Below are positions 9,337 through 19,564 of a stretch of 64,000 nucleotides of DNA, one piece after another. The translations under genes and the position numbers were made by a program. This stretch comes from an uncultured Pseudomonadales bacterium (GTDB lineage Bacteria; Pseudomonadota; Gammaproteobacteria; Pseudomonadales; Azotimanducaceae). The notes beneath the pieces are model-generated. The model saw only the letters and a list, made by a program, of their open reading frames with translations, made no database searches and was not told where the DNA came from. Numbering within the stretch: position 1 is the first letter of the stretch; every line of letters starts with the position of its first letter. Where the stretch lies: positions 3,332,132 to 3,396,131 of the forward strand of contig OY282519.1 in NCBI GenBank assembly GCA_958296405.1. Reading direction: 5' to 3'.

Positions 9337-12300
9337 TTGAGCTCCGCCAACCCAGCGCGCCCGCTGGCACTCCGGCGGCTCTCGCCCGCTCGCGTGATGC
9401 CGATGTGGGCGCGGCGCCTCGTGACGCGAGACAACAGCGTGGCCTTGCTCGCCGCCTTGCTCGTCGCCAACTGCTTGCGCGTGTATTACAGCGGCTGGGC
9501 GACAGATGCACTGCTTGGCGGTGTGCTCGCGCTGTTGGGATGGGCGCTGCTGCACGACAGGAGGCTGGCAGCAAGCCACCAACCTTTGCCGGCGCCGAGG
9601 GCCCCAAGCCCACCCGCCACGCCCCCGAGCAAGCCCTCGCCGCCACCTCAGGGCGTCAAGCCGACGCCGCGCAGCGTCGGAGCAACGCATCGCCTCTGGG
9701 CATGGCTCTTGGGGGGCTTCGGGCGCACCCAACGCATGGCCGGCGCAGCCGCCCGCCGTTCCCCGCAAGCGACCCGCGGCGCGTGGCGCGTCCGCCTGCC
9801 GGGTCGGCGGCTTCGGCACCGCCGGAAGCCGCGGCCCGACAGCGGGATGCGGCGTCTATGGCTCACGCCGTTCGCCTTCCTTGCGCTCATCGCGGCCTAT
9901 GCGGTGGGCTTGGCGCATGAGTTCACCAAGCAGGGCTTCCGCAATCTAGCCGCCATCGTCGCGGCAGCCGCCGTCTTCCTCTTTTGCTACGCGCGGGGGC
10001 CGCAACTGGCTCGCTCCAAGGCCACCATCCCCGTGGTCATCGCCGCCCTGCTAGCCCTCTTTCCCTCTTATTTGACTGACACGGTCATTCACTCGCACAT
10101 GTTCGCCGCGATGCTCGGCTACTCCCTGTTAACCGTCGGCATCGTGCTGGCGGCGCGAGCGAAAAGCACCCGGGCGCAGCGCGTGTGGGGTCATGCGGCA
10201 CTGCTCTTGGCGCTGCTTTGCGGGTTGATCTATGGCAGCCGCGCCCAAGTGCTCGTCACGATGCTGGGCTACGGCTTCTACTGGGCAAGCCATGTGCTCC
10301 TCAATCGCCGCCTCGGCACCCTCGCCATCGCTGGTGTTGCCGGCGTTGTGGCGGGCGTCGCAGTCTTCTGGTACGCCTCGCCCCGCTTCGACGAATCCCT
10401 GCGTCGCCTAGATCCTTGGAGTTGGGGCTACACCGGCAGCCCCATGCGCTCTGGGCGCGAGACCTTATTTCGCGCCACGTTGGCCGGCATCGCTGAGGCG
10501 CCTTGGTGGGGCCACGGCCCCGGCGTGGACATCACCACCTTGACGGACACTGGCGATGGCATTGACGCCGGCGAAGAAACGGACGCCGGCGATGGCCGGT
10601 CCTCCTCCGCCGGCGCACCTGAAGACGCAGTTTGCATGACCCCCACCCCCTCCAGCTTACTGCGCGATTGCCGCTTGCTGCTCACGGTCCGCAACACCTT
10701 GGCAGGTACCCGCCCCGAGTCGCTTTGGTCTTGGAACTTCAACCTGCCGCTCAGCCGTTGGCAGGGCGTGTCGATCGACGGCCAACCACCGCGCATCGTC
10801 AGCATCATACTGGGCGGCGTCAGACTGACCGGCCAGATTCCGCCAGAACTCGGGGCTTTGGATCAACTCACCGTACTGAGTCTAGACACGAACCGTCTCC
10901 GCGGCCCCATCCCCCCGGAGCTAGGAAACTTGCAGCAATTGAAGAGGTTGCGGCTCGATAGCAATGCGCTCAGTGGCACGGTGCCCGCGACGTTGGGCAA
11001 ATTGTCGCAGCTTGAGGTGCTGAGCTTGGCGGACAATCAGCTGCACGGGCCTGTGCCGGCCGCACTGGCAGGGCTGAGCAAACTCAGACGGCTAAGGCTC
11101 GCCGGCAACGAGTTCTCCGGGCCCGTGCCGGCAGCGCTCCACCGCACCGCCGAACACGACCTCTACAAGGAACTGCTTTGCCAGAACGCCTTGCGCGACT
11201 CGTATCCCGAGCTCTTCGAGGATTGCTCCGCGCTGCTCGCGGGACGCGACGAGCTCGCTGGCACCGGCAGTTTGAACTGGAGTCGAGCGACGCCCATCTA
11301 CGATTGGCAGGGCGTCAAAACACACGGCCCGCCGCCTCGCATCAAAGGTCTGCGCCTAAAGAATGCGAAGCTCAACGGCCGCATTCCGGAAGAGCTCAGC
11401 GCTCTGGATGCGCTGGAAGAGATCCGCTTGGACGGCAACATGCTGGTCGGACAAATTCCTCCAGACATGGGACGCCTCTTGAACCTCGACGAGGTGCAAC
11501 TAGCCGGCAACGACTTCAGCGGAATGCCGCCAAGTCAATTGTTCCAAGTTGAGACCAACGATCTGCGCGGCATGTTGTTTTGCGCCCGCACCGACACGCT
11601 CAACCAAGGTTTGCTGGCCGATTGCGAGACATTGCTTGGCCTGCGCGACACGTTGGCCGGCCAGGCACAGCTCAACTGGCGTCGCGGCGAACCGATCGGC
11701 TGGTGGCAAGGTGTGCGACTCGGCGGCCAGCCCCTGCGCATCATCGGGCTGCATCTGCAAGACAGCGGCCTGAGCGGACAGTTGCCAGCGGCGCTCGGCA
11801 ACCTCGACCGGCTAATCACGCTCTGGCTGGATGGCAATCGGCTGCGGGGTGCGTTGCCTGCCGAACTCGGGCAATTGCAGCGCTTGCGCCAACTGCGGCT
11901 CGACGCAGCGCTTTTGGACCAAGGCGCACCCGCCGCCATGTGTCGGCTAGATGCGCTGACAGCGACGCTCGCCGACGCTTGCGCGCGACCAGCCGAGCCG
12001 AGTCCGGGCCTGCGCACAGACATCGACGCGCTGCTGGCAGCGCAACGGCAACTCGACGCCGGCGACGTTCTCAACTGGCAACCTACGCTATCCATCGAGT
12101 CATGGGATGGCGTGATCTTGGCCGGCGAGCCGCGGCGCGTCGCCGCCCTGCTGCTTGGCCGCCGCGGGCTGGCAGGACAGTTGCCACCCGAACTCGGGCG
12201 GCTCACACAACTCGTTGAACTGCGCCTCGAACGGAACCGATTGCAGGGGGGCATACCAGCCGAACTGGGCCAGCTGGCCACGCTCGAGTCGTTGGATCTC

Positions 12301-15300
12301 AGCAACAACGCGCTGCGTGGCGCTATCCCGCCCGAGTTGGGAAACCTCAAGCAACTCTTGGCCCTGAACTTGGCGGAGAACCGCTTCACAGGCACCGTTC
12401 CCAGCGAACTGGGCGCGCTCGGGCGCCTAGTCTGGCTACGCCTCGCCGGCAACGATTTCGCCGGCGACATGCCGGCGGCGTTGCGCAACGTCGCCGACCA
12501 TGACATCGACGACGACGTTTTCTGCCTGCCGTCGAAGCGGATCAATCCCGCGCAACTGGAAGACTGCAAAGCGCTCTTGGCTGCGCGCGACGAGCTGGCC
12601 GGAAACGGCGATCTGAACTGGCGCGCCACGACGCCGCTTGGCGCGTGGCAGGGCGTCTCCCTTGACGGTGCCCCGACGCGGGTGGTGGCGTTGAACCTTG
12701 CGGGCATGAGGCTCACCGGCCGCATCCCAGCGGCCCTCGGCCGGCTGACCGCGCTGCAATCCCTCGTCCTCGATGGCAATGCCCTCAGCGGCTCCATTCC
12801 CGCGAACTTGAGACGGCTGCCAAGCCGCCAAACATCTGGCGGTCAAGGCAGTTCGGCAACCGGAGGCCTGCCGTCAGCCCGGGTGGCACAATCCCCTCCC
12901 GGCTTTGGCTTGGCGGTGCCCCCGGCCATGCATGGCACGGCTTGGGGCACAACCCCATGCGGCTTCCCAGCAGCGAACCGCGGCCTCATAGGCGATTGCC
13001 GCACACTGCTCGAGGCGCGGGACACTCTGGCTGGGGCCGGACGCCTGAACTGGAGCGCTGCGCTGCCGGCGCAGGCTTGGCAAGGCGTGGAACTCGGCGG
13101 TGTGCCGGAACGGGTGGTGAGCTTGAATCTAGCGGAGGCTGGCCTGCAGGGCCGCATCCCAGCTGCGCTCAGCCGGCTGTCGCAGTTAGCGGCGTTGCGC
13201 CTGAACGACAATGGCTTGCGCGGCGGCATTCCCGCGGAGTTGGGTCAGCTCGCCAATCTGCAGGTGCTCTGGCTCCAGAACAACTCACTTGACGGCCCAT
13301 TGCCGCAGCAGTTGATCGAGTTGCCAACGCTCCGCGTCGCGCGACTCGCCGGCAACGAGTTGAGCGGCCCGCTGCCGCGCACACATCCCGCGCTCGACCA
13401 CGACTTGGACGATTACCTGTTCTGCCTGCCCTTGGCGACGGCCAACGCCGGTTTGCTTGAAGACTGCAATGTGCTTTTGGCCAGCCGCGACGCGCTGTCC
13501 GGCGCTGCGGAGTTGAACTGGCGGCGGGATCTGGCCCTCGGTCGTTGGCAGGGCGTCGAGCTGGGCGGCGACCCTCCCCGCATCATTGGCCTTGACGTGT
13601 CCGCCCTTGGGCTGACCGGGCAGATTCCGCCGGAGTTCGGCCGGCTCGTCGAGTTGCGACGGTTGGCGGTTGGCGGCAATGCACTCACAGGGCCCGTGCC
13701 TAGGGCGCTTGCTCGGTTGCCGAATCTGGAGAAGCTCCACCTGTTCCGCCCGCAGAACACGGCGAGGACTGTCACGATCAGTGTCGAGGCACGAAACACT
13801 GATCCCTCTGCACTTGCCAGCGCACCAAGCGCGACAACCAGCGCTAACCCTCACCTAAGCTGCACATCCTACCAATCAGGCCTCATGGCGGACTGTGAGG
13901 CGTTGTTGGACATGCGCGACACGCTGGCAGGGTCCGCCACATTGAACTGGCACGCAACCGTGCCCATCGAGAAGTGGCCGTGCATTCAGGTGAGCGGCTC
14001 CCCGCCGCGGGTCACTCGGTTAGCTTGCATCAAAGAAGGCCTCAATGGACGCCTGCCATTCGCATTGGGCGACCTTGACGCACTCGAGATTCTCAATCTA
14101 TCGAGCAATGCGCTCAGCGGCACCATCCCACCGTCTCTCGGGCGCCTCAGCAAGCTCAAGCACTTGAATCTGACAGCCAACCAATTGACGGGCGCCATTC
14201 CCACGGAGCTATCGAAGCTCGCGGCGCTCGAGAGCCTCTTGCTGCGCGCAAACCGCCTGACCGGGCACATTCCCCCAACGCTGGCCGACTTGCCAAAGCT
14301 CACGACGCTCAGGCTGAGACACAACGCGCTCAGCGGATGTTCGCCGCCACCGCGTCTGCTCGGTGTGCAGACGCATGATTTGGGTCGCGACGCATTCCAC
14401 TGCTTGCCGCTGGCCGATGGGAAGGCAGGGTTGAAGCGCGACGCCGCGATCTTGCTCGCAGCCCGGGACGAGCTTGCCGGCCAAGGCGAATTGAACTGGA
14501 GTGCTCAGACGTCGGTCGCCGATTGGCAGGGCGTGACACTGGCGGACGTCGAATCCCAAGGCATCATCGGCGTGGACTTGACCGGCGCCGGCCTCACCGG
14601 CCGGATTCCCAGGCAATTGAGCGGCCTTGCCGTCCTGCAGACGTTAAGCTTCGGCGGCAACCAGCTCACTGGGCTCGTCCCCTACGAGCTCGCGCAGCTA
14701 CCCGACCTCCAAGAACTCAACCTGGCAGGCAACTCCTTGACCGGCATCTTGCCCCCCGCGTTGTTGATCGGGCGGCCGGGGCTCGTTGTAACCGGCTTAG
14801 CCTCTAACTCGTTCGCGGGCCCCGCACAACTGGAGCGTCGAGCCTCCACCCAGCTCACGCCTTCGTTGGTGGGCGCGCGGTGTCAGCCTGTGGCGAACAT
14901 CGACATGGAATTGCTTGCGGATTGCGGAACATTGCTTGCACTGCGCGACGCTCTCGCCGGCGCGGGGACGCTGAACTGGAGCGCCGCACTGCCCATCGCC
15001 GCTTGGCAGGGCGTGACCATCGGCGGCGAGCCCGAGCGAGTGCTCGCACTCGACTTGCCAGCCGCCGGGTTGGCCGGCCGGATTCCAGCGGAACTGGGCA
15101 AGTTGACAGGCCTGCGCCGTCTAGTGCTCTCGGAGAACGCACTGACTGGCACCATTCCGCGTGAATTGGGCGAACTTGAGCGTCTGGTCGAACTGCGTTT
15201 GGAAGGCAATGCGCTGACTGGCGCGGTGCCCCCCACGGTCGCCATCGCCGCGGATCCGGACCGGCGCGGCGATTGGTCTGCGACAGCTTCTGCGACACCC

Positions 15301-18300
15301 AGGGTGGCCAACATCGCTAGGGGTCTGGGTGCTGGCGAGCTCACCGATGGCGACCAAGAGAACGCCTTTGCCACACCCCTTCCGGCAGCTTTGCGCCAAA
15401 TCGCCGACCATGACCTGCCGCCGGCGTGCCCCAACGTCCCCCGTACGAACACGGGGTTGTTGCGGGATTGCGAGAGCCTCCTCGCGAGCCGTGACGCGCT
15501 GGCGGGAACAGCCAAGCTGAATTGGGGCGAAGGGCTCCCCATGGCCACTTGGCACGGCGTGACGCTGGGAGGAAGTCCGCTGCGGGTCACGGCCTTAGAG
15601 CTTCCCGACGCCGGATTGGACGGCCGGCTTCCCCCCACGCTCGGCAGCCTTGAAATGCTGGTGACGCTCCGGTTGGACGGGAATCGGTTGGTTGGCCCGA
15701 TCCCGCCGCAACTCGGAGAGCTGCAGCGACTCGAGAACTTGGCGCTGGCGCGGAACCAGCTTACTGGCCACATTCCTGCAGCACTGGGCGCGCTGCCCAG
15801 CTTGGCATCCTTGGCGTTGGGCCAAAACAACTTCCACGCACCAGCGCCGCCGGCGCTGCGGGCGGTGGAATGGCACGACCTGGATGTCGAGGTGTTTTGC
15901 CCGGCATCTGGGGGCGACGCGCCAAGCCTCTTGAGCGACTGCCAGACGTTGCTTTCTGTGCGCGATGAACTGGCGGGGCGGGAAAGCTTGAACTGGCGGC
16001 GCTCCGTGCCGCTGGGCGTTTGGGCTGGCGTGCGTCTCGGCGGCGACCCGTTGAGAGTCGAGGCATTGGAACTCGCCGGCAAAGGGCTCGACGGACGCTT
16101 GCCGGCAGCATTGGGCAACCTCGACGCTTTGCTCAAACTCGATCTCAGCGGCAATGCGCTGCGCGGGGGTTTGCCCGCCGAGCTCGCGAAGCTAGCGCGG
16201 CTCGATGAACTGCGCCTCTCGGACAACCGTTTGAGCGGTGACATTCCCGTCGCGCTGGAGGCGCTTGATTTGCGTGTGCTGCGGATTGCCGGCAACTTGC
16301 TGGCGGCGCCGCCGGATGGCTTGCGCCAGTTGCCAGATACCGACTTCGGGCGCCGCGAGCGCTGCATCGGCGTGCCGCCCGACAATCCCAAACTTGTGGA
16401 AGACTGCTGGCAGCTCTTGTCCCTGCGCGACGAATTGGCACCCGGCGGCGATTTGAGCTGGAGCTCGGAGCAACCCATCGAGCAGTGGCACGGCGTGCGG
16501 CTTGGCGGCACACCGCCGCGGGTCACTGCGCTCCGTTTGGCTAACCTCGGCCTCGGCGGTCGGCTCCCCGCAGGGCTTGGCCATCTCTCCCGCCTAGCGG
16601 CCATCAATCTTTCCAACAATGGGTTGACGGGCCCCATCCCGGCTGAGCTCGGCAAGCTGCGGTGGTTGGAGTTACTGCGCTTGGGAAGGAATCGCCTCGT
16701 TGGCCCCATACCCATCGAACTGGGGCAGCTTCCTAGGCTCAAAGTGATGAACCTCGCCTACAATCGGCTGACCGGGCACGTTCCAGCCGCGCTGGCACAG
16801 CTGCCGGCGCTGGCCGTACTGCGGTTGCAAGGAAACCTCTTCCTCGATTGCTCCGCCCCCGCGGCATTGGCCGCTTCCTTGCCCAACACGGACTTCGCCG
16901 CCACCTTCCTGTGCCATCCGCTTGATTGGTCGCGCAGCTTGGCGCCGGACGCCGCAGCCTTGCTAGCCATGCGCGTCGTCTTGGCGGGCGCCGGCGCCCT
17001 GAACTGGCATGAACGCACGCCCGTGCCGGCCTGGGAGGGCGTGACGCTGTCGTACGGCCAGTCTCCCCGCGTAGAGCGCTTGGAGTTGTCCGGCAAGGCG
17101 TTGACTGGGCGCATCCCAAGAGAAATCGGCAACTTGGACGCTCTGAAGACCTTGCACCTAGACGGCAATGCGTTGACCGGCACCGTGCCACCAGAGCTTG
17201 GCAAGCTCACGCGCCTCCGATCGCTGCGGCTGGACGGCAACCGGTTGCATGGCCCCTTGCCGCAAGCATTGGGGGCGCTCAACGCGCTCACGCTGTTGCG
17301 GCTGGCCGGCAACAGCTTCGAAGGCCTTGCGCCAACCGCGTTGCGCCAAGTACAGGATCATGATTTGGGCTTCGGTCCGCGCTGCCGGCCCGGCATTGCC
17401 GGCACCACAGGGCTGCAACGCGACTGCGGCGTCCTGTTGGCCGTTCGCGACGAGTTGGCGGGCGACGTGAAGTTGAATTGGGGCGCGGCGGCGCCTATCG
17501 ACTTCTGGCGCGGCGTGACGTTGGGCGGCGCGCCGCCGCGCGTGATCGCGCTGGACCTGACCAATCTGGGCCTCACCGGTTCCATTCCACCTCGGCTCGG
17601 AAACCTCGACGCGCTCGTCTCGCTGCGCCTTGGCCGCAATGCGCTCCTCGGGACGATCCCTGACACGCTCGGCAAGCTGGCCAATCTCTCTGAGCTGGTG
17701 CTCGACGGCAACGCCCTCACCGGGCGCATTCCCGGGGAACTGGGCCGCTTGGCAAACCTCGCCACGCTGCGCTTGCGCAACAATCGCCTGCACGGCGCCA
17801 TTCCAGCCGAGTTGGGGCGTTTGGGCAACTTGCGCCAGCTCGCGCTCGACAACAACGCCTTGAGCGGGCACATTCCGCGCAGTCTGGGCGAGTTGAGCGC
17901 CCTGCAGGAACTCTGGCTGGCCGGCAATGAGCTGGCCGACGCCACCTCACACATCCAAGTGACGCCGACGCTGTCTCGGGCATGGCGGGATGCTTCGCCA
18001 GCGCCGCAGGCCGAGGCACTCGCGCCCGCCGCCGGCGCGGGATTGCCGCCTTCGCCCACTCGCCGCATTGCGGCGCCAAGCCAGCCGCCGGCAACGGGAA
18101 CGGAGCTGTTCTGCACCTCAAACGGAGCTGGCAACGCGGAACTCTTCGGCGACTGCACACAGCTACTGGGGATAGGGAGTGACTGGGGCGGTGCCTCCCT
18201 GCTCAACTGGCGTGTCGATGTGCCAATCGGACGCTGGAAAGGCATCGAAGTGAGCGGACACCCAGCAAGGGTCACCGGCATCGATGTGTCGGGGTTGGGG

Positions 18301-19557
18301 CTTCGCGGCCCCCTGTCGCGGCGCCTCACCCGTTTGTCCGCCCTTGAGACGCTGCGGCTGGCCGACAACCAATTTTCTGGCCACATCCCCCCACGGCTCG
18401 GTCGGTTGCGCGCTTTGCGCACAATGGCGCTGGAGCGCAACAACCTGACCGGCCCCGTGCCGACTTCCATTCAGAACTTACTCGCGTTGTCGGAGTTGCG
18501 CTTGAACGACAACGCCATGACCGGCCACTTGGTGGACCGGCTCGAGCGGCTGCCCAGCCTCTCGACAATGCGTCTGGGCGGCAACAACTTCCTCGGCTGC
18601 GTACCAGAACTGGTGCGCGGCCTTGGCGACCGTCGCCTCGAGTTGGACCTTGATTGCGGCCCAACGCCTTGGAGCAAACCGCCGCTGTTTGAAGACGCGG
18701 CAGCGCTCATGGCCAGCCGCGCCGCCCTCGAGGCAGCCGCGCGGCTGAACTGGAACTATGACTTGCCCATCAACGCGTGGCAAGGCGTGATGGTGGATGG
18801 TTCGCCACCCCGGGTGGTCTCCCTCGACCTCGCCAACATGGGCCTGGCCGGCCAGATTCCAAGCGAGCTGCACGCGCTGTCCGCCCTCGTGCGCCTCGAC
18901 TTGAGCGGCAATGCGCTGACTGGCGGCGTCCCTCCCCAACTTGGCCAGCTAAGCAACCTGCGCACACTGTCGCTCAGCGCCAACAGACTCACGGGGGAGT
19001 TGCCCAAGGCGCTCGACCATCTCGACAGGCTGGCCAAGATCGAGTTCGAGGGCAACGACTTCGTTGGCTGCCCGCCCACAACCTTGCGATCGCGCCTGCA
19101 CTCGGCGTTCTTGCCCTTGAGCTTGGCGCATTGCCCAGAGACTTGGCAGTACGACACTGCTGGACAAGTGGGCGGCACGTTGCTTTCCATCAACAATGTG
19201 GTCGATCAAGGCCGTGAGACGCATCTCGCTCAGGGCGCCCACAATCTGTTCCTGCAGATGGGTCTGCAAACCGGGTTGGTGGGCGTTGGCGCACTCGGGC
19301 TCTTGTGCATGTCGTTAGTGTTCAATCTGCGTGGCCGCCTTGGCCGCAAAGTGACGCCCGTGCAGTGCTTGGCCGCCGCCGGCACCGCCATGGCCATCAC
19401 GCACAGCGCCTTCGACGTTTTCCTTCTTCAATACGTGATGACGGTCGCCGTGTTCGTGTGGATGTTCCTAGGCATCGGCACGGGCCTCGCGCGCAGCACC
19501 CAAACGGAGGGCGAGGCGCAGCCGGTGGGCGACGGTCGGCGCATTGCAGGCGACTGA
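9337..19557 (+). CDS. O-antigen ligase/polymerase-type membrane protein with a ~2,830-residue LRR insert
   Basis: This single uninterrupted frame encodes 3,406 residues. The TTG start is supported by GGGAGG seven bases upstream. Residues 35-346 contain about eight or nine membrane segments, with a Pro-rich basic linker at about 82-170. Then comes SGRETLFRATLAGIAEAPW (372-390) and GHGPG (392-396), the signature entering the large periplasmic loop of O-antigen ligases/polymerases (WaaL/Wzy_C). Residues about 433-3265 are 17 plant-type LRR modules. Immediately after them comes AHNLFLQMGLQTGLVG (His 3302), the conserved HN-x-FLQ motif that normally follows that loop, and the last membrane segments. 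The LRR array thus sits inside the loop of an otherwise recognisable ligase. Predicted location is the inner membrane with the array in the periplasm. Expected chemistry is transfer or polymerisation of lipid-linked glycan; the LRR role is unknown. Confidence 0.85.
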   Translation: MSSANPARPLALRRLSPARVMPMWARRLVTRDNSVALLAALLVANCLRVYYSGWATDALLGGVLALLGWALLHDRRLAASHQPLPAPRAPSPPATPPSKPSPPPQGVKPTPRSVGATHRLWAWLLGGFGRTQRMAGAAARRSPQATRGAWRVRLPGRRLRHRRKPRPDSGMRRLWLTPFAFLALIAAYAVGLAHEFTKQGFRNLAAIVAAAAVFLFCYARGPQLARSKATIPVVIAALLALFPSYLTDTVIHSHMFAAMLGYSLLTVGIVLAARAKSTRAQRVWGHAALLLALLCGLIYGSRAQVLVTMLGYGFYWASHVLLNRRLGTLAIAGVAGVVAGVAVFWYASPRFDESLRRLDPWSWGYTGSPMRSGRETLFRATLAGIAEAPWWGHGPGVDITTLTDTGDGIDAGEETDAGDGRSSSAGAPEDAVCMTPTPSSLLRDCRLLLTVRNTLAGTRPESLWSWNFNLPLSRWQGVSIDGQPPRIVSIILGGVRLTGQIPPELGALDQLTVLSLDTNRLRGPIPPELGNLQQLKRLRLDSNALSGTVPATLGKLSQLEVLSLADNQLHGPVPAALAGLSKLRRLRLAGNEFSGPVPAALHRTAEHDLYKELLCQNALRDSYPELFEDCSALLAGRDELAGTGSLNWSRATPIYDWQGVKTHGPPPRIKGLRLKNAKLNGRIPEELSALDALEEIRLDGNMLVGQIPPDMGRLLNLDEVQLAGNDFSGMPPSQLFQVETNDLRGMLFCARTDTLNQGLLADCETLLGLRDTLAGQAQLNWRRGEPIGWWQGVRLGGQPLRIIGLHLQDSGLSGQLPAALGNLDRLITLWLDGNRLRGALPAELGQLQRLRQLRLDAALLDQGAPAAMCRLDALTATLADACARPAEPSPGLRTDIDALLAAQRQLDAGDVLNWQPTLSIESWDGVILAGEPRRVAALLLGRRGLAGQLPPELGRLTQLVELRLERNRLQGGIPAELGQLATLESLDLSNNALRGAIPPELGNLKQLLALNLAENRFTGTVPSELGALGRLVWLRLAGNDFAGDMPAALRNVADHDIDDDVFCLPSKRINPAQLEDCKALLAARDELAGNGDLNWRATTPLGAWQGVSLDGAPTRVVALNLAGMRLTGRIPAALGRLTALQSLVLDGNALSGSIPANLRRLPSRQTSGGQGSSATGGLPSARVAQSPPGFGLAVPPAMHGTAWGTTPCGFPAANRGLIGDCRTLLEARDTLAGAGRLNWSAALPAQAWQGVELGGVPERVVSLNLAEAGLQGRIPAALSRLSQLAALRLNDNGLRGGIPAELGQLANLQVLWLQNNSLDGPLPQQLIELPTLRVARLAGNELSGPLPRTHPALDHDLDDYLFCLPLATANAGLLEDCNVLLASRDALSGAAELNWRRDLALGRWQGVELGGDPPRIIGLDVSALGLTGQIPPEFGRLVELRRLAVGGNALTGPVPRALARLPNLEKLHLFRPQNTARTVTISVEARNTDPSALASAPSATTSANPHLSCTSYQSGLMADCEALLDMRDTLAGSATLNWHATVPIEKWPCIQVSGSPPRVTRLACIKEGLNGRLPFALGDLDALEILNLSSNALSGTIPPSLGRLSKLKHLNLTANQLTGAIPTELSKLAALESLLLRANRLTGHIPPTLADLPKLTTLRLRHNALSGCSPPPRLLGVQTHDLGRDAFHCLPLADGKAGLKRDAAILLAARDELAGQGELNWSAQTSVADWQGVTLADVESQGIIGVDLTGAGLTGRIPRQLSGLAVLQTLSFGGNQLTGLVPYELAQLPDLQELNLAGNSLTGILPPALLIGRPGLVVTGLASNSFAGPAQLERRASTQLTPSLVGARCQPVANIDMELLADCGTLLALRDALAGAGTLNWSAALPIAAWQGVTIGGEPERVLALDLPAAGLAGRIPAELGKLTGLRRLVLSENALTGTIPRELGELERLVELRLEGNALTGAVPPTVAIAADPDRRGDWSATASATPRVANIARGLGAGELTDGDQENAFATPLPAALRQIADHDLPPACPNVPRTNTGLLRDCESLLASRDALAGTAKLNWGEGLPMATWHGVTLGGSPLRVTALELPDAGLDGRLPPTLGSLEMLVTLRLDGNRLVGPIPPQLGELQRLENLALARNQLTGHIPAALGALPSLASLALGQNNFHAPAPPALRAVEWHDLDVEVFCPASGGDAPSLLSDCQTLLSVRDELAGRESLNWRRSVPLGVWAGVRLGGDPLRVEALELAGKGLDGRLPAALGNLDALLKLDLSGNALRGGLPAELAKLARLDELRLSDNRLSGDIPVALEALDLRVLRIAGNLLAAPPDGLRQLPDTDFGRRERCIGVPPDNPKLVEDCWQLLSLRDELAPGGDLSWSSEQPIEQWHGVRLGGTPPRVTALRLANLGLGGRLPAGLGHLSRLAAINLSNNGLTGPIPAELGKLRWLELLRLGRNRLVGPIPIELGQLPRLKVMNLAYNRLTGHVPAALAQLPALAVLRLQGNLFLDCSAPAALAASLPNTDFAATFLCHPLDWSRSLAPDAAALLAMRVVLAGAGALNWHERTPVPAWEGVTLSYGQSPRVERLELSGKALTGRIPREIGNLDALKTLHLDGNALTGTVPPELGKLTRLRSLRLDGNRLHGPLPQALGALNALTLLRLAGNSFEGLAPTALRQVQDHDLGFGPRCRPGIAGTTGLQRDCGVLLAVRDELAGDVKLNWGAAAPIDFWRGVTLGGAPPRVIALDLTNLGLTGSIPPRLGNLDALVSLRLGRNALLGTIPDTLGKLANLSELVLDGNALTGRIPGELGRLANLATLRLRNNRLHGAIPAELGRLGNLRQLALDNNALSGHIPRSLGELSALQELWLAGNELADATSHIQVTPTLSRAWRDASPAPQAEALAPAAGAGLPPSPTRRIAAPSQPPATGTELFCTSNGAGNAELFGDCTQLLGIGSDWGGASLLNWRVDVPIGRWKGIEVSGHPARVTGIDVSGLGLRGPLSRRLTRLSALETLRLADNQFSGHIPPRLGRLRALRTMALERNNLTGPVPTSIQNLLALSELRLNDNAMTGHLVDRLERLPSLSTMRLGGNNFLGCVPELVRGLGDRRLELDLDCGPTPWSKPPLFEDAAALMASRAALEAAARLNWNYDLPINAWQGVMVDGSPPRVVSLDLANMGLAGQIPSELHALSALVRLDLSGNALTGGVPPQLGQLSNLRTLSLSANRLTGELPKALDHLDRLAKIEFEGNDFVGCPPTTLRSRLHSAFLPLSLAHCPETWQYDTAGQVGGTLLSINNVVDQGRETHLAQGAHNLFLQMGLQTGLVGVGALGLLCMSLVFNLRGRLGRKVTPVQCLAAAGTAMAITHSAFDVFLLQYVMTVAVFVWMFLGIGTGLARSTQTEGEAQPVGDGRRIAGD
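10633..19136 (+). repeat. 17-module array of capped plant-type leucine-rich repeats
   Basis: Each module starts with an N-cap of the form C-x(10-16)-DC-x-x-LL-x-x-RD-x-LAG...LNW...W-QGV, like the LRRNT_2 cap of plant receptor kinases. Two to seven repeats of the LxLxxNxLxGxIPxxLGxL type follow, and the module ends in an (E/D)HDL segment leading to the next Cys. The LNW-type cap motif occurs 17 times, near bases 10726, 11268, 11668, 12068, 12610, 13042, 13510, 13940, 14489, 14968, 15514, 15986, 16450, 16999, 17470, 18200 and 18741. Modules run about 400-730 bases. Several carry Ala/Ser/Pro-rich irregular linkers (near 12820-12950, 13745-13860, 15240-15400 and 17940-18110). The second cap Cys is replaced by Ala in modules 9, 14 and 17. 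Confidence 0.9.
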
Positions 19558-19564
19558 CGCCAGA

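Noticed and set aside
14883-16742. 619-codon minus-strand open frame opposite the LRR array
   Set aside because: It is a shadow of the LRR repeats: Ser/Arg/Pro-rich, periodic with the sense repeats, with no start signal or recognisable fold. The same applies to minus frames at 11535-12797 and 17358-18470.
10633-19136. Repetitive DNA considered as a CRISPR or satellite array
   Set aside because: The periodicity is protein-level LRR repetition of variable unit length in one open frame, not identical short repeats with spacers.
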